Shown here piece by piece: positions 23,878 to 33,975 of a stretch of DNA of 64,000 bases. The stretch lies in NCBI RefSeq assembly GCF_013426205.1, contig NC_089424.1, positions 3,472,001 through 3,536,000 of the forward strand. The letters are read 5' to 3'. The notes beneath the pieces are model-generated. The model was not told where the DNA came from. It made no database searches and was given only the letters and a program-made list of their open reading frames with translations. The first letter of the stretch is position 1. Every line of letters begins with the position of its first letter. The translations under genes were made by a program, and so were the position numbers. The DNA comes from Metarhizium brunneum. Lineage: Eukaryota > Ascomycota > Sordariomycetes > Hypocreales > Clavicipitaceae.

Positions 23878-26461
23878 ATGGCCAGATTGATCCAATCGCT
23901 GGCGGCTGTGGCGGCAATTCTTGCCACGGGAACATCTGCCACGGGTGATCTTTCGGTCCTGACCGGCGAGATTGGGCGCCAAAACAACGAGAGTTTGTTT
24001 TGGGGTCCGTACAAGCCCAATCTGTACTTTGGCGTCCGGCCTAGACTGCCACAGAGTTTGTGGACGGGATTGATGTGGGGGAGAATCGAAGAGTACAACG
24101 ATGTCAAGGATGGTGAGGAATCATGTCCGATACCGATGATGGTCGCGTTCTAACAAGATTTAGGCCTGAGATATACTTGCGAACAAGGCGAAGATATTCA
24201 CGGCTACGGATGGGACGAGTATGACGCACGGAGCGGTGGTATACAAACCATTCACGACAAGGGCAACAAGATTGACATTACCACATCGTTTAGTAAAATC
24301 CCTGGTGGAAGCAATGGTGGCAGCTGGGCTGTCAGGATCAAGGGGCAACTACATGAGGATGCGCCGGCGGACCACAAGACAGTCGTATATTACTACATCG
24401 CACAAGAAGGGAAAGGCGAGCTCGCGGCCCAAGGTGAAGGTGACGAGCTCGGATATAAAGGCGATACCACCTTCATCGGAAACTCGGAGGCTTTGGGTGA
24501 CTACAAGATTGTTGTTACCGAAGGAAATGGGAAATATCCTGCCGGGGACCATGAGATTTCCGCCTCTCGCCCCGGAGATGTTACCTTGGTGCACAGCGCC
24601 GAGGTTTCAGAGGATGCTATTTGGCAGGCTGTGCCTTTGCTGTTCCAGCAGCTACAACCTGCAGCCATGGCTGTACAGGAAGAGTATGGCATGGAGAATC
24701 CACCGCCAGCGTGGCAGGTTTATCGTATGGCACATCAGCCTGGAAAAGGCAACTCGCATATTCTCCAAAGAACGTACGAAGGCTCGTTTGAATTTGACGT
24801 CATTTTCTCATCTGCGTCTGCTGGCAAGGAATTGACCAAGGAGGATGTCACAAACACTATTGCAGCGACATCTAGCGCCTTTGCGGATCGATTTTCGACC
24901 ATCTTTGAGCTCAAGACACCATTCGACGGCGAACAGTATCAGCAGTTTGGCAAGAGCATGTTCTCCAACCTTCTTGGTGGTGTGGGATACTTTCACGGAA
25001 AGCAGGTGATTGATCGATCGTATGCGCCAGAGTATGAAGAGGAGAGTGAGGGCTTCTGGGAGGAAACTCGCCAGGCTAGAGAACGCCAAGCCCAGGCACT
25101 CGAAGGGCCGTATGAGCTGTTCACAAGTGTTCCATCTCGGCCCTTCTTCCCTCGAGGCTTTCTTTGGGATGAAGGTTTTCATCTTGCTCCTATTGCCGAT
25201 TGGGATATGGACTTGACACTCGAGGTGATTAAGAGCTGGTATAACACGATGGATGAGGATGGCTGGATTCCTCGAGAGCAGATTCTTGGGCCCGAGGCTC
25301 GCACCAAGGTTCCTGAAGAGTTTCAAGTTCAATATCCGCACTACGCCAATCCACCTACGCTCTTCCTCGTGATTGAGGATTTCATGGAGCGCCTCCGCAA
25401 GACCAACGGAACGCAGCCGTCGGGCAAAGAGAAGTTGGCGCAGGAAAGAAAAAACCCTCTGCACACGGCACATTTGAACAATATGGAGCTTGGCGAGGAC
25501 TATCTCCGAAAGATGTATCCTTTGCTGAAGCGCCAGTACGACTGGTTCCGCAAAACGCAGCGCGGCGACCTCAAGGGCTACGACCGGGAGGCGTATTCAT
25601 CAAAAGAGGGCTACAGGTGGCGAGGAAGATCCGAGTCACACATCTTGACAAGTGGTCTCGACGACTATCCTCGGCCACAGCCGCCACACCCTGGTGAGCT
25701 GCATGTCGACCTCATGTCGTGGGTTGGCTTGATGACGAAGTCGCTGAAGAATATTGCCGAGGCCCTAGATATGAAGGAAGATGTGGCGGAGCTGGCCAAG
25801 ACCCTGGATGCTATTGAACACAACCTCAACGACTTGCACTGGTCAGAAAAGGACGGATGCTTTTGCGACGCCACAATCGATGATTTTGAGGAGCACCAAC
25901 TTGTCTGCCATAAGGGTTACGTGTCACTGTTTCCTTTCATGGTAGGACTGCTCAAGCCAAATGACCCGAAGCTCGGCAAGATTCTGGACCTGGTGGCCGA
26001 TGAGGAGCAACTCTGGAGTCCACACGGCATCCGCAGCCTCAGCAAGCAGGACGAATTTTACGGAACAGGCGAGAATTACTGGCGCAGTCCGATCTGGATG
26101 CCCATGAACTACATGGTAGTGAAACAGCTGCAGGTAAGCTTAATATGCCACATTTTAAACGACAGGGGTCATCCCTTCCTAGGCATCGAACCCACGACGG
26201 GCTAACCGACTGTCATGTTAGAGCGTCGCAAAACAGGAGGGTCCGTACCGAAGCAAGGCACGGGACATGTACAACAGACTCCGAAAGAACCTCGTGGACA
26301 CGGTCTACAAGAGCTGGAAGGAGACGGGGTTCGCGTGGGAGCAGTACAACCCCGAAACGGGTGCCGGACAAAGGACTCAGCATTTCACGGGGTGGACGAG
26401 TCTCGTGGTGAAGATTATGGCCATGGATGATTTAAGCGAGCACGGCCGAGATGAGCTGTAG
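23878..26461 (+). CDS. CWH41: ER glucosidase I (mannosyl-oligosaccharide glucosidase, GH63)
   Basis: Removes the outermost alpha-1,2-linked glucose from N-glycans just after transfer to protein in the ER lumen, the first trimming step of glycoprotein quality control. Exons are 23878-24112, 24164-26133 and 26222-26461, 814 residues; introns are 51 nt (branch CTAAC) and 88 nt. An N-terminal hydrophobic segment (about residues 4-22) acts as signal peptide or anchor. Family landmarks: NESLFWGPYKPNLYFGVRPR, CEQGEDIHGYGWDEYD across the first junction, PSRPFFPRGFLWDEGFH near 420, and YGTGENYWRSPIWMPMNYM before the last intron, which continues into the C-terminal catalytic part (TQHFTGWTSLVVKIMA). 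Length fits fungal GH63 enzymes. Confidence 0.94.
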
Positions 26462-28041
26462 AGGACGGCGACGCGGGAGCGTCAGGAACAAAAAAAAAAC
26501 GCATCATATAGACGGTGAAGCATCGGAGCTAACGGGCCAGAATAGATGATGGGTGAAGATGATGAGTCGTAATGACGTTTTGTGGTTGACCATGTTGACA
26601 AATCAGCTTACCATTTTGACACGTTGTGCACCCAGCCTCGACAAGCTTTGACTGCCGAGTCAAAGAAGCCGCTTGTTCTCCTTTGAAAATCTTGTGTGTA
26701 GAGGCAGAAATGCGGCCAATCAGTGTTCCCAGACGTCAGTTATGCCAGCAGTGTCAACGAGAGCAATGAGTCTTTTGCGGCGCAGGCGGAAAGCCGGCTG
26801 CATCATCTGGCTGATTTCTGCCAACGGGCCAAAAAAAAAAAAAAAAAATTACATGTAGTACCAGGCAGCAGGCACAAACGCCGAAGCGTCGGTGGCCATG
26901 ATAAACGAGAGCAGCGGAGCGGTGCCTGGCAAAGGCCACGTTTTGGTGCAACTCCGTCTGACACACATTGATGGATTGGGGGACGAAAAGGGGGGGGCCA
27001 ATTTTCTTCTTCTCGTGTGCCTTTTTCCACGACGGGACGAAGCCAGTTGCTGGGTCGGCCAGCCCGTTCGAGGCACCCCGAAGGATTCTGTTACCAGACG
27101 GTAGTATGTCTGGTTCTACGGACTGGAGTGCGGCTTGCCTTGTTCTGCGATGTCAGGCGGCGGCGGCGGCGGCGGCCATGAACGAGGTTGCCGGACAGGC
27201 GAGAGGATTGGTGCTTCGAAATAATGGTTCGAGAACCGGACAGTGTCGGCACGCTCGGCGCTGCAGCTGCTATTTTTGTTGCCAGACGCCCTCTTGTTGG
27301 TCCGTCAAGTTCTTGTTGGGACACGGCGGCGCAGGCGCGCACGCGGGCTTACATGGAGACCAGAGCAGACCAGAGCAGAGCCGAGCAGGCCCGGCATCAG
27401 ATGTCGTCACGATACGAAGCCGGGCGGGACATGTAAGAATATTACGATTGCAGTTGAACAAGGCCAACTGACGGCCGTGCCAACGAAACGAAACGAACAT
27501 TAACGAAACGGAACGAAGCGCAGCGGCGTTTGTGTCGCTTGCGGATGTGGCTGTGCGGGCGGTCAATGTTGGGAGTCACCGCGGCCCTGAACGTTCGAAC
27601 GTTCCTTTCAATGTTCTGCGCAGCACATGGCCCCCAGTGCCTGGCAATGGCCGCCGTCGACGCATCGGCCGTCGGAGAACATGTCTGGAAACAGCCTTGT
27701 GTCACGGCTGAATACGCAGGCACCGTTGGCCCGGTTTGCATTCACGGACGCGGATTGGGCCGTGGTAGCACAGGGGCATTGGTCAGACTGGAGCCAGTCG
27801 ACTCACCCGTGAGATGAGAAGCGCCCTGGGAGCCACGTTGTTTCCAAGGCCAAGTCACGACCGGTGCCTCTTTGGGGGCCGCTGAGAAGGCTCCATGTCA
27901 GGCAGCCTCAGCCCTACCATACCGCCGGTGACGACGTGTGAGTCGTGGTCGATTCCGTGAGAAGGCAGGAGGCCCTTTCTTGGGGGCCGGATTGCCTCGT
28001 GGCCATGGGCTTTGTGGTGAGCACGTCGGGGGTCGTTTTGG

Positions 28042-28051
28042 ATATATAAGA
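28042..28051 (+). promoter_or_regulatory. Putative TATA box of the short ORF
   Basis: The sequence GGATATATAAGAGGG lies about 300 bases upstream of the 28346 ATG, in the correct orientation and just before the duplicated leader. A clear TATA element is unusual among the promoters here and fits a strongly inducible gene. This is inference from sequence only. Confidence 0.4.
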
Positions 28052-28122
28052 GGGATGGACGGCGGCGGCCTTGAGATGAGAATTTTCGTTTTGGCAAGAC
28101 AGCATCTAGAAAGCATTGCGGC

Positions 28123-28220
28123 TCGCTCACATATTCTTCTACAATATCACAGTCACTGGCTTTAAGCATCATCGCTCACATACTCTTCTACAATATCACA
28201 GTCACTGCGTTAAGCATCAT
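28123..28220 (+). repeat. 49-bp tandem duplication in the leader of the short ORF
   Basis: Two adjacent copies (28123-28171 and 28172-28220) start TCGCTCACATA and end near TTAAGCATCA. They differ at only a few bases. The beginning of a third unit (TCGCACCCATA) follows. The repeat sits between the TATA-like box and the ATG, so it is probably transcribed as 5' leader. Confidence 0.8.
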
Positions 28221-28345
28221 CGCACCCATATTGCTTATATTATAACACAAGTGCATATATACGCACGCTTCAACTACGCGTCAAACATATACACATCTCC
28301 AATCTCAAAACCACAAAACTCTCACGCATCTCTCATTCCCTGAAA

Positions 28346-28453
28346 ATGGCTGCCTCGACTACCTTTGAGCCCGTCAACTACGGCCGCTCAGGATACAACA
28401 TTGTCAGCGGCGCTCCCGGCACCGTTCCCAGCGACGACGAGGACCGCCGATAA
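28346..28453 (+). CDS. Short ORF, 35-residue hydrophilic peptide, unknown
   Basis: Reads MAASTTFEPVNYGRSGYN, continues with a Gly/Pro-rich part and ends SDDEDRR. The context is better than for a chance ORF: the ATG is in a favourable AAAATGGC setting, preceded by a C/A-rich leader, a 49-bp tandem duplication and a TATA-like box. There is no signal peptide or membrane segment. The Gly/Tyr core and acidic-basic end suggest a small disordered cytosolic protein. I do not recognise the family and cannot exclude that it is a leader ORF of a longer transcript. Its 3' side converges on MSS1 with about 340 bases between stops. Confidence 0.5.
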   Translation: MAASTTFEPVNYGRSGYNIVSGAPGTVPSDDEDRR

Positions 28454-28794
28454 AGGCCACGCCTACCTACCACTGGCACGGTGGCCACCATCGTCACAAA
28501 CAATGAATACATCGACACATGTTGGCAACTTTTCTTGGGAAGGGGGGACGCATAGAACATTGCATTTGTCTGCGTAGCATCGACACTGCTACCGCGGACA
28601 CATAGAACGGCGCATGAACAGTTTCTCACATTTGGAAAAAAAGGTTTAGAACGCATCAACGGGACGTTGGGTACATGATTCCCTTCGCAGGGGGTACCCA
28701 GATATAGAATAGATTAGGGGCCTGTGCTGGACACAATACATCTCTTCTCGACATCGTACAGTCAATATTATACATTGTGCATGCCATGTGCTGA
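28454..28794. other. Convergent 3' region, short ORF / MSS1
   Basis: About 340 bases between two convergent stops. It likely holds both 3' untranslated regions. Nothing else is visible. Confidence 0.45.
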
Positions 28795-30585
28795 CTACTT
28801 ACCCACGCAGAACCTGCATTTGTTATGTTAGCCTTGCGTCTCGCCCAAGTGAAAAAAAAAGACTGGGAAGCATACTTTTCAAACACCACGCCCAATACCT
28901 CCTCCACATCCCCGGCCTCACCTTTGCCCGTGATTCTGGCCAGACAGTCCGCAGCATATCTCAGATACTCGGCTGCAAGGACAATGTCTGAATCTAACCC
29001 CTTTTGCGGTTGCGCTTCGCCCATGAAATCCTCTAAATGGCCTCTACATTTCGCAAGTAATTGGCGCTGTCGCTCAGTAACACCCAGCAGGTCTCGCATG
29101 TCGGGCGGCATGTCTGTCATTTGGGAAAAGGAGGCGACCAGTGCGTCGACGACGCTTTGGACGCCACTGTCCCTCGATGCAGAGCCGTCTTCTTTGCAGG
29201 ATATGCAGATTGGTTCTTGTGGTAGACCCGGATATTCCTCGCGAATCAGTTGGCGAAACTGCCGGAGCAAATGGGACAGTACATCTCCATCGACCGTGTC
29301 TTGCTTGTTGACAACGACAAGAGACGACTGTGCCTCGGTCGCAAGGGCCATCGTCTCCTTGTCGAAGTGGATAAACGGCCCGGACGGCCCTGGCTCTACG
29401 GATGCCAGGACGAGAACCACGTCCGACTCCTGTGCCCGTGCCCTTGCTCGTCGAATGCCCTCTTCTTCCACGGCGCCAATCACCTCGTCGCTCGTCTCCG
29501 TCTTGGACCGAAAACCAGCAGTATCAGCAAAGGAGCATAGAAACCCCCGTATATCGAGACTGGCCTCTACAATATCCCGTGTAGTGCCGGCCTCGCCGGA
29601 AACAATGGACGCTTCCCGGCCGACAATGATGTTCATCAGGGAGCTTTTTCCAGCATTCGGGGGCCCTACCAGCGCGATGCGAATTCCGTTCCGCAACAAC
29701 TCGCTTCGTTGGCTGCCCAACTCGTGCAGGTCGATGGAGCGCAAAATCTTGGCTACCTGTCTTGCCACGTTTTCCAGCAGCTCAGACTGCGACTCGTCAA
29801 AATGCTGGTCCTCTGAAAAGTCTATGAGAGCCTCAATCTCCCCGCGGGCTTGGAGTAACTGGTGCCGCCAGTCTTCGTAGCTTCGTCCAAGCGCGCCAGA
29901 GTTACCTCTTACTGCTGCGCGACGCTGCTGTTCCGTCTCTGCGTCCAGAGTGTCGCCCAGGGATTCAATTTGCGCCAGATCAAGGCGGCCATTGAAGAAT
30001 GCGCGTTTGGTGAATTCGCCTGGTTCGGCGTAGCGGATGCGCGTGCTGGCCTGGCATTTCGGTATAGCAGACAAGACGGCTTTCACTGTCGCTGGGCCGC
30101 CATGGACGTGGAGCTCAAGGACTTCCTCGCCGGTGACTGTTTTGGGCGAGGGGAGATGGAGTAGCAGGGCTTCCACATCTAATATGTTGGTTTCAGTGTT
30201 GGATGCCGGGTCAAGTAGGGTACGAACAGTCGCACGCCTAGGTTTGGGTGGTGGTTTGCCCGGGCATAAGCCTTGGTATATCTGAGCTTTGTTGTTAACC
30301 AAGTTCGATATGCTACATCGAGACGCTCACCTGTAGACATGATGGTCCAGATATGCGAATTACTGCAATCCCTGCCCTGCCATGTGCCGTGGACAAGGCG
30401 TAGATGGTATCCCCGAAGGCTGGGACGTTGTTGTGAACGTGTCCTCGGCGAATGGTGTTTGACGTGAAGTGTTTTGCAAGGGGCTGACGCCGCGCCACAT
30501 CAAGGAACTTGTAGCATGGTGAAGCACAGCGCGGTATGCGAGGCCCGGCGAATATTATGTTGGTACAAGATGAGCGCCGGAGCAT
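28795..30585 (-). CDS. MSS1: Mitochondrial tRNA-modification GTPase (MnmE/TrmE family, MSS1)
   Basis: GTPase that, with its MTO1/GidA partner, builds the carboxymethylaminomethyl group on the wobble uridine of mitochondrial tRNAs. Exons are 30331-30585, 28876-30281 and a 19-nt last exon 28795-28813, 559 residues. The last intron (GTATGC...TGCAG, 62 nt) is needed: it replaces a read-through tail with the family end VFEKFCVGK, whose Cys is the hallmark of MnmE. Landmarks: GDTIYALST...GIAVIRISGPS, GEEVLELHVHGGPA, EPGEFTKRAFFNGRLDL, then a G domain with GPPNAGKSS near 290, DTAGF near 337 and NKQD near 407. The basic N-terminus (MLRRSSCTNII) suits a mitochondrial presequence. An upstream in-frame ATG at 30678 would add 31 residues; the start is uncertain between the two. 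Confidence 0.9.
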
Positions 30586-31003
30586 CGACAAAGTTGTGCG
30601 ACGAGCTGAATATGTCGGGGAGATGATAGCAGGTGGAGGTTGACAACCGGACCTAATGAAAAGACAGCGTCCGACCATCTGATCAATTGATGTCTGGCTG
30701 GTGGTTGACAGGCTGGGGGATTCGCTACACAGCGGGCGGAATACCGCTTGACAACCCCCCTGTCAGCGGAGCCGAGCTTCATCATGCTTGATTCGATTTC
30801 AAGACATCCTGACAACTTTTCATGTTTTACGGCAAAAACATACATGTCGCTGCCGCCATCTTGATAAGCGTCAATGGTTATTTGATTGTTTTAATTTTAA
30901 TACCACCGAGTACGCAGCATGTTGAACAAAGCTTGCCATTGATCCTTGGTCGTGGCCAATTACCACACCGTACGGCGCTGCTTCCAGTCGCAACCCGCTA
31001 ACT
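30586..31003. other. Intergenic region upstream of MSS1
   Basis: About 420 bases between the chosen MSS1 start and the stop of the next minus-strand gene. It includes the alternative MSS1 start at 30678 and should contain the MSS1 promoter. I see no gene or repeat in it. Confidence 0.45.
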
Positions 31004-31712
31004 CTACGCCTTGGCAAAGGTCTCCAGGTATTTGACTAGCTTCTTAGCTTCCTCGAGCGAGATACAGTCGCCAGAGACCTCGAGATGGGGGGCAATGTCA
31101 GCCTTGGTATCATTGATGATGTTACCAGCGGATCCCGAACAATGTGAGTCATCTGCGTGTATATGTATGTCTCTTGAGGGAATGGTGGATGCTTGCAGTC
31201 ACAACCGTCAAGTGTGAAGGAAGAAAGTTGAGCGGGGGATTTGTGTTTTCTGGGTTTTCTTGAATGGATAGAAGCTTCAATATTTTTTCTTACAATAATA
31301 TAAAAAAAACGCGCAAACGTAGCCGCAGTGGGACGAGTGAGAGGGACGACGGGCTCTCTGTGAAGAAGGGTCCTTGAGAATTGGCACCGACAAGGTACCT
31401 GAGTTTACCAGCTTAGAGCGGGTTGGTAAGTGTCGGTACCCAAGATCCAAGTGCATACAGAGAACCAAGGACAAAATTCGCTTACGAGCCAGGGTAAATG
31501 GTGTTTGACTACTGCGTCGTTGCCCTGCCCGGGGGCCATGCGAGAAACTGATGAATTCATGAAAATGCACTTCCTCTAAGATTGAGCAACCATGAAGCAA
31601 ATTGAGCTCATCCCTGTCGCTGTGAGAATTACTTGGAGGGCGACCATGACGACGACAGCCAAAACGGCAGGCGGTGAGACGGAATATCCACGGCATCCAC
31701 TCACCGCGCCAT
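31004..31712 (-). CDS. Small spliced gene, about 60 residues, unknown
   Basis: Not recognised. The last exon (31004-31152) reads in one frame NIINDTKADIAPHLEV and SLEEAKKLVKYLETFAKA before a TAG: an amphipathic, soluble, protein-like C-terminus with a plausible CGCAG acceptor. Upstream, an ATG at 31712 is followed after eight bases by a good GTGAGT donor. A middle exon such as 31486-31511 (donor GTAAGC) would make all phases agree and give about 60 residues; an earlier acceptor at a CATCAG would lengthen it. The middle exon is guesswork; the last exon is the supported part. The gene would share a promoter of fewer than 190 bases with PRE5, which is transcribed away from it. Confidence 0.4.
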
Positions 31713-31898
31713 GACAGCTAGCGACGACGAAGCTTGGGTTGCCTGGCCGCATCAACACCTACCTACATACCGCCGAGCACCATCGAGCACCCCAAAGTAG
31801 TCGCTGCTTGGCCGACCACGATCAGTTGCTTCTTCACGACCACAACCTAGTCACCAATTCAGCTGCAGCAACGAATCGCCTTGTCAAACTAGACCATC

Positions 31899-32837
31899 AT
31901 GTTCAGAAACAACTACGACAATGATTCTGTCACATTGTGCGCACCCCCCCGCCCCGGCCTCTGCGACGTCTCCCAAGCTAGCATCACCTAGTAAGCAGGT
32001 CAAAGTTGTCCTCAACTAACATATAGTCCTCATTAGCTCGCCCCAGGGCCGAATATTTCAGATTGAATATGCCGCCGAGGCTGTGAAACAAGGATCCGTC
32101 GTCGTCGGTATCGTCAGCAAAACCCACGCTGTACTCTGCGCTGTCAAGGCAGGTCTACGTCCCAACGTTGTTTCGCAAACAAATACCGTCTAACCAGCTC
32201 GCAGAGAAACGCCGAGGAACTGTCCTCTTACCAAAAGAAACTCTTCTCCATCGACGAGCATGCCGGCATCGCCATTGCCGGCCTGACATCGGATGCTCGC
32301 GTCCTCTCCAACTTCATGAAGCAGCAATGTCTTGGCCATCGTCTCACCTACGGCCGCGCCATCCCGCTCCGCTCCCTCGTCGACATGATTGGCGAAAAGG
32401 CCCAGATTAACACCCAAGTATATGGTAAGCGACCATATGGTGTCGGCCTGTTGGTTGCTGGCGTGGACGAGCGAGGTCCTCACTTGTTTGAGTTCCAGCC
32501 ATCAGGCATGACGGAGGAAATGGCTGCGTTTGCGATTGGTGCCCGAAGCCAAATGGCAAGAACATATCTGGAACGCAACGTGGAGTCCTTTGCGGACTGC
32601 TCAAGGGAAGAGTTGGTCAGGCATGGTCTCAAGGCACTTCGGGAGAGCTTGGTCCAGGACAAGGAGCTGACTGTGGAGAATACCTCCGTCGGCCTGGTTG
32701 GTGTACAAGGCGAGGGATTGAAGGACATTGAGACGTTCAAGCTTTATGAAGAGTTCGAGGTTAAGCAGTGGATTGATAGTGTTGGTGAGAGCCAAGGAAG
32801 CGGTGAAGGCGAGGAAGGCATGGATGTTGACAGCTAG
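31899..32837 (+). CDS. PRE5: 20S proteasome alpha subunit Pre5 (alpha-6 / PSMA1 type)
   Basis: Alpha-ring subunit of the 20S proteasome core; structural and gating, not proteolytic. Exons are 31899-31936, 32037-32148 and 32205-32837, 260 residues. The N-terminus [18 protein letters not shown] with [13 protein letters not shown] is the conserved alpha-subunit signature and crosses the first junction. The second intron (32149-32204) appears to be GC-AG: only a cut at AAG|GCAGGT keeps the invariant [20 protein letters not shown] reading in frame, and a CTAAC branch site precedes its acceptor. Later landmarks are [22 protein letters not shown] and [14 protein letters not shown]. The acidic Gly/Glu-rich end with MDVDS is typical of fungal Pre5. 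Confidence 0.93.
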
Positions 32838-33187
32838 ATGATTCAAATGAGGGGCAATGTTGACAATCGGAAGGGGAGAACACGGCGCTAGATCATGTAC
32901 AATTACAACTAAACGCTGCCTCGGAGCGGCAGACCACGGTCTCGACATGAATTACAAAGAGATACAGACAAAAAAGTGCTCTCCCGCGAACTTTGCATTA
33001 TGTATTATTTCTTTCTGAACAATGGTTAAAATAGTGGTATTGGGGCATGCCTTGATCATATATATATATATATATACCTCCCTCCGCGTCCACATCCTTA
33101 GTCCTATGAAACGCCAGTAAAGAGAATGTCATCCCATCATAACTCATTCTACATGATCTATATATGTATCAGCTATGTATATGGATT
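32838..33187. other. Convergent 3' region with a TA microsatellite
   Basis: About 350 bases between the stops of PRE5 and the LOG-family gene. It contains an uninterrupted alternating TA run at about 33058-33076. No gene is seen. Confidence 0.5.
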
Positions 33188-33975
33188 CTATTGTTTTCCC
33201 CACTGAAGCTTGAAAGTAGCCCCGGAAACCTTGTAGTCGCTCAGTGCTTTGACGGCACTCTCGGCATCGGTAGCCGCAACGACGATATTCTCATTACCAG
33301 GCTTGACGAAGCCCTGCTCTGATGCCTTGCCCAGCCACTGTACAATGCCGTCCCAGTATCCCTCAATGTTGAGTAGGCAAATGCCCTTTGTGTGGATGCC
33401 CAGCTGGTTCCAGGTGATGACCTCGAAAACCTCTTCCATGGTACCGTAGCCCCCGCTCAGGCCAATAAAGCCGCTACCGGGCCCGCCGTTGAAGACTTGC
33501 TCGGCCATGAGCTTCTTGCGGGTGTGCATGTCCTTGACCACCGTGGTGCGGCCATACACGGATTCGGTGGGGACAACCTGGTTATTGACGTTGACTGTCT
33601 GGTAGGTGCCATCTCGCTCATATCTGACCAGGGCCTCGGGGATGATGCCGTGAACCGAGTCGGGTCCGTTGATGGCGCAGACTGTTTTGGCAACTTCGCC
33701 CATGAGACCGACAGTGCCACCGCCATATACTGGGTCAACATGTTAGCCAGCAAGATCTTTTGAAGAGCAGAATTGAATCTGCAAGACTACGCACCCAAGT
33801 CAATGTTGTTCTCGGCCATGACTCTGCCTAGTTGCTGGGCGGCTTCCAAGTGTGCTGGGCTGGTTCCGCTGCTGGAGCCGCAAAAGACACAAATCTTGGT
33901 ACGAGGCGTGCTGCCGCTGATGCCGTTTGTCGTGGCGGTGCGATTCTGGCCCGCGATGGGCGCGTTAGACGACAT
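33188..33975 (-). CDS. LOG-family protein (putative nucleoside-monophosphate phosphoribohydrolase)
   Basis: Probably cleaves the base-ribose bond of nucleoside 5'-monophosphates; in plants and some fungi such enzymes release active cytokinins. Exons are 33795-33975 and 33188-33729 (65-nt intron, phase 1), 240 residues. The junction restores [18 protein letters not shown], the family start. Landmarks: [10 protein letters not shown], the basic MHTRKKLM segment that holds the catalytic Arg, and the GGxGTxxE motif as SGGYGTMEE, where the usual Pro before the Gly pair is Ser. Many such proteins are mislabelled lysine decarboxylases. No signal peptide, so cytosolic. A cytokinin role is possible but cannot be read from sequence. 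It is divergent from the CLPTM1-like gene. Confidence 0.88.

Larger units (their letters stand above)
26462..28345. other. Intergenic region and promoter of the 35-codon ORF
   Basis: This 1.9-kb gap contains an 18-base A tract near 26830, a GGC-rich run near 27158-27176, a GC-rich middle without credible genes, a TATA-like box near 28042-28051 and, downstream of it, a 49-bp tandem duplication (separate entry). The last 60 bases before the ATG at 28346 are C/A-rich like leaders of strongly expressed fungal genes. Overlapping open frames on both strands reflect GC content rather than genes. Confidence 0.5.

Noticed and set aside
26134..26221. tRNA-like B-box (GGGTTCGA on the minus strand) inside the last CWH41 intron
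   Set aside because: No matching A-box, acceptor stem or anticodon arm could be folded around it, and the segment is flanked by good splice sites.
27091..27566. Several overlapping frames in GC-rich DNA
   Set aside because: Open on both strands and in several frames, as GC-rich noncoding DNA tends to be; no homology seen.
33058..33076. TA run as a possible origin or promoter
   Set aside because: It lies between two convergent stops and is a plain microsatellite.
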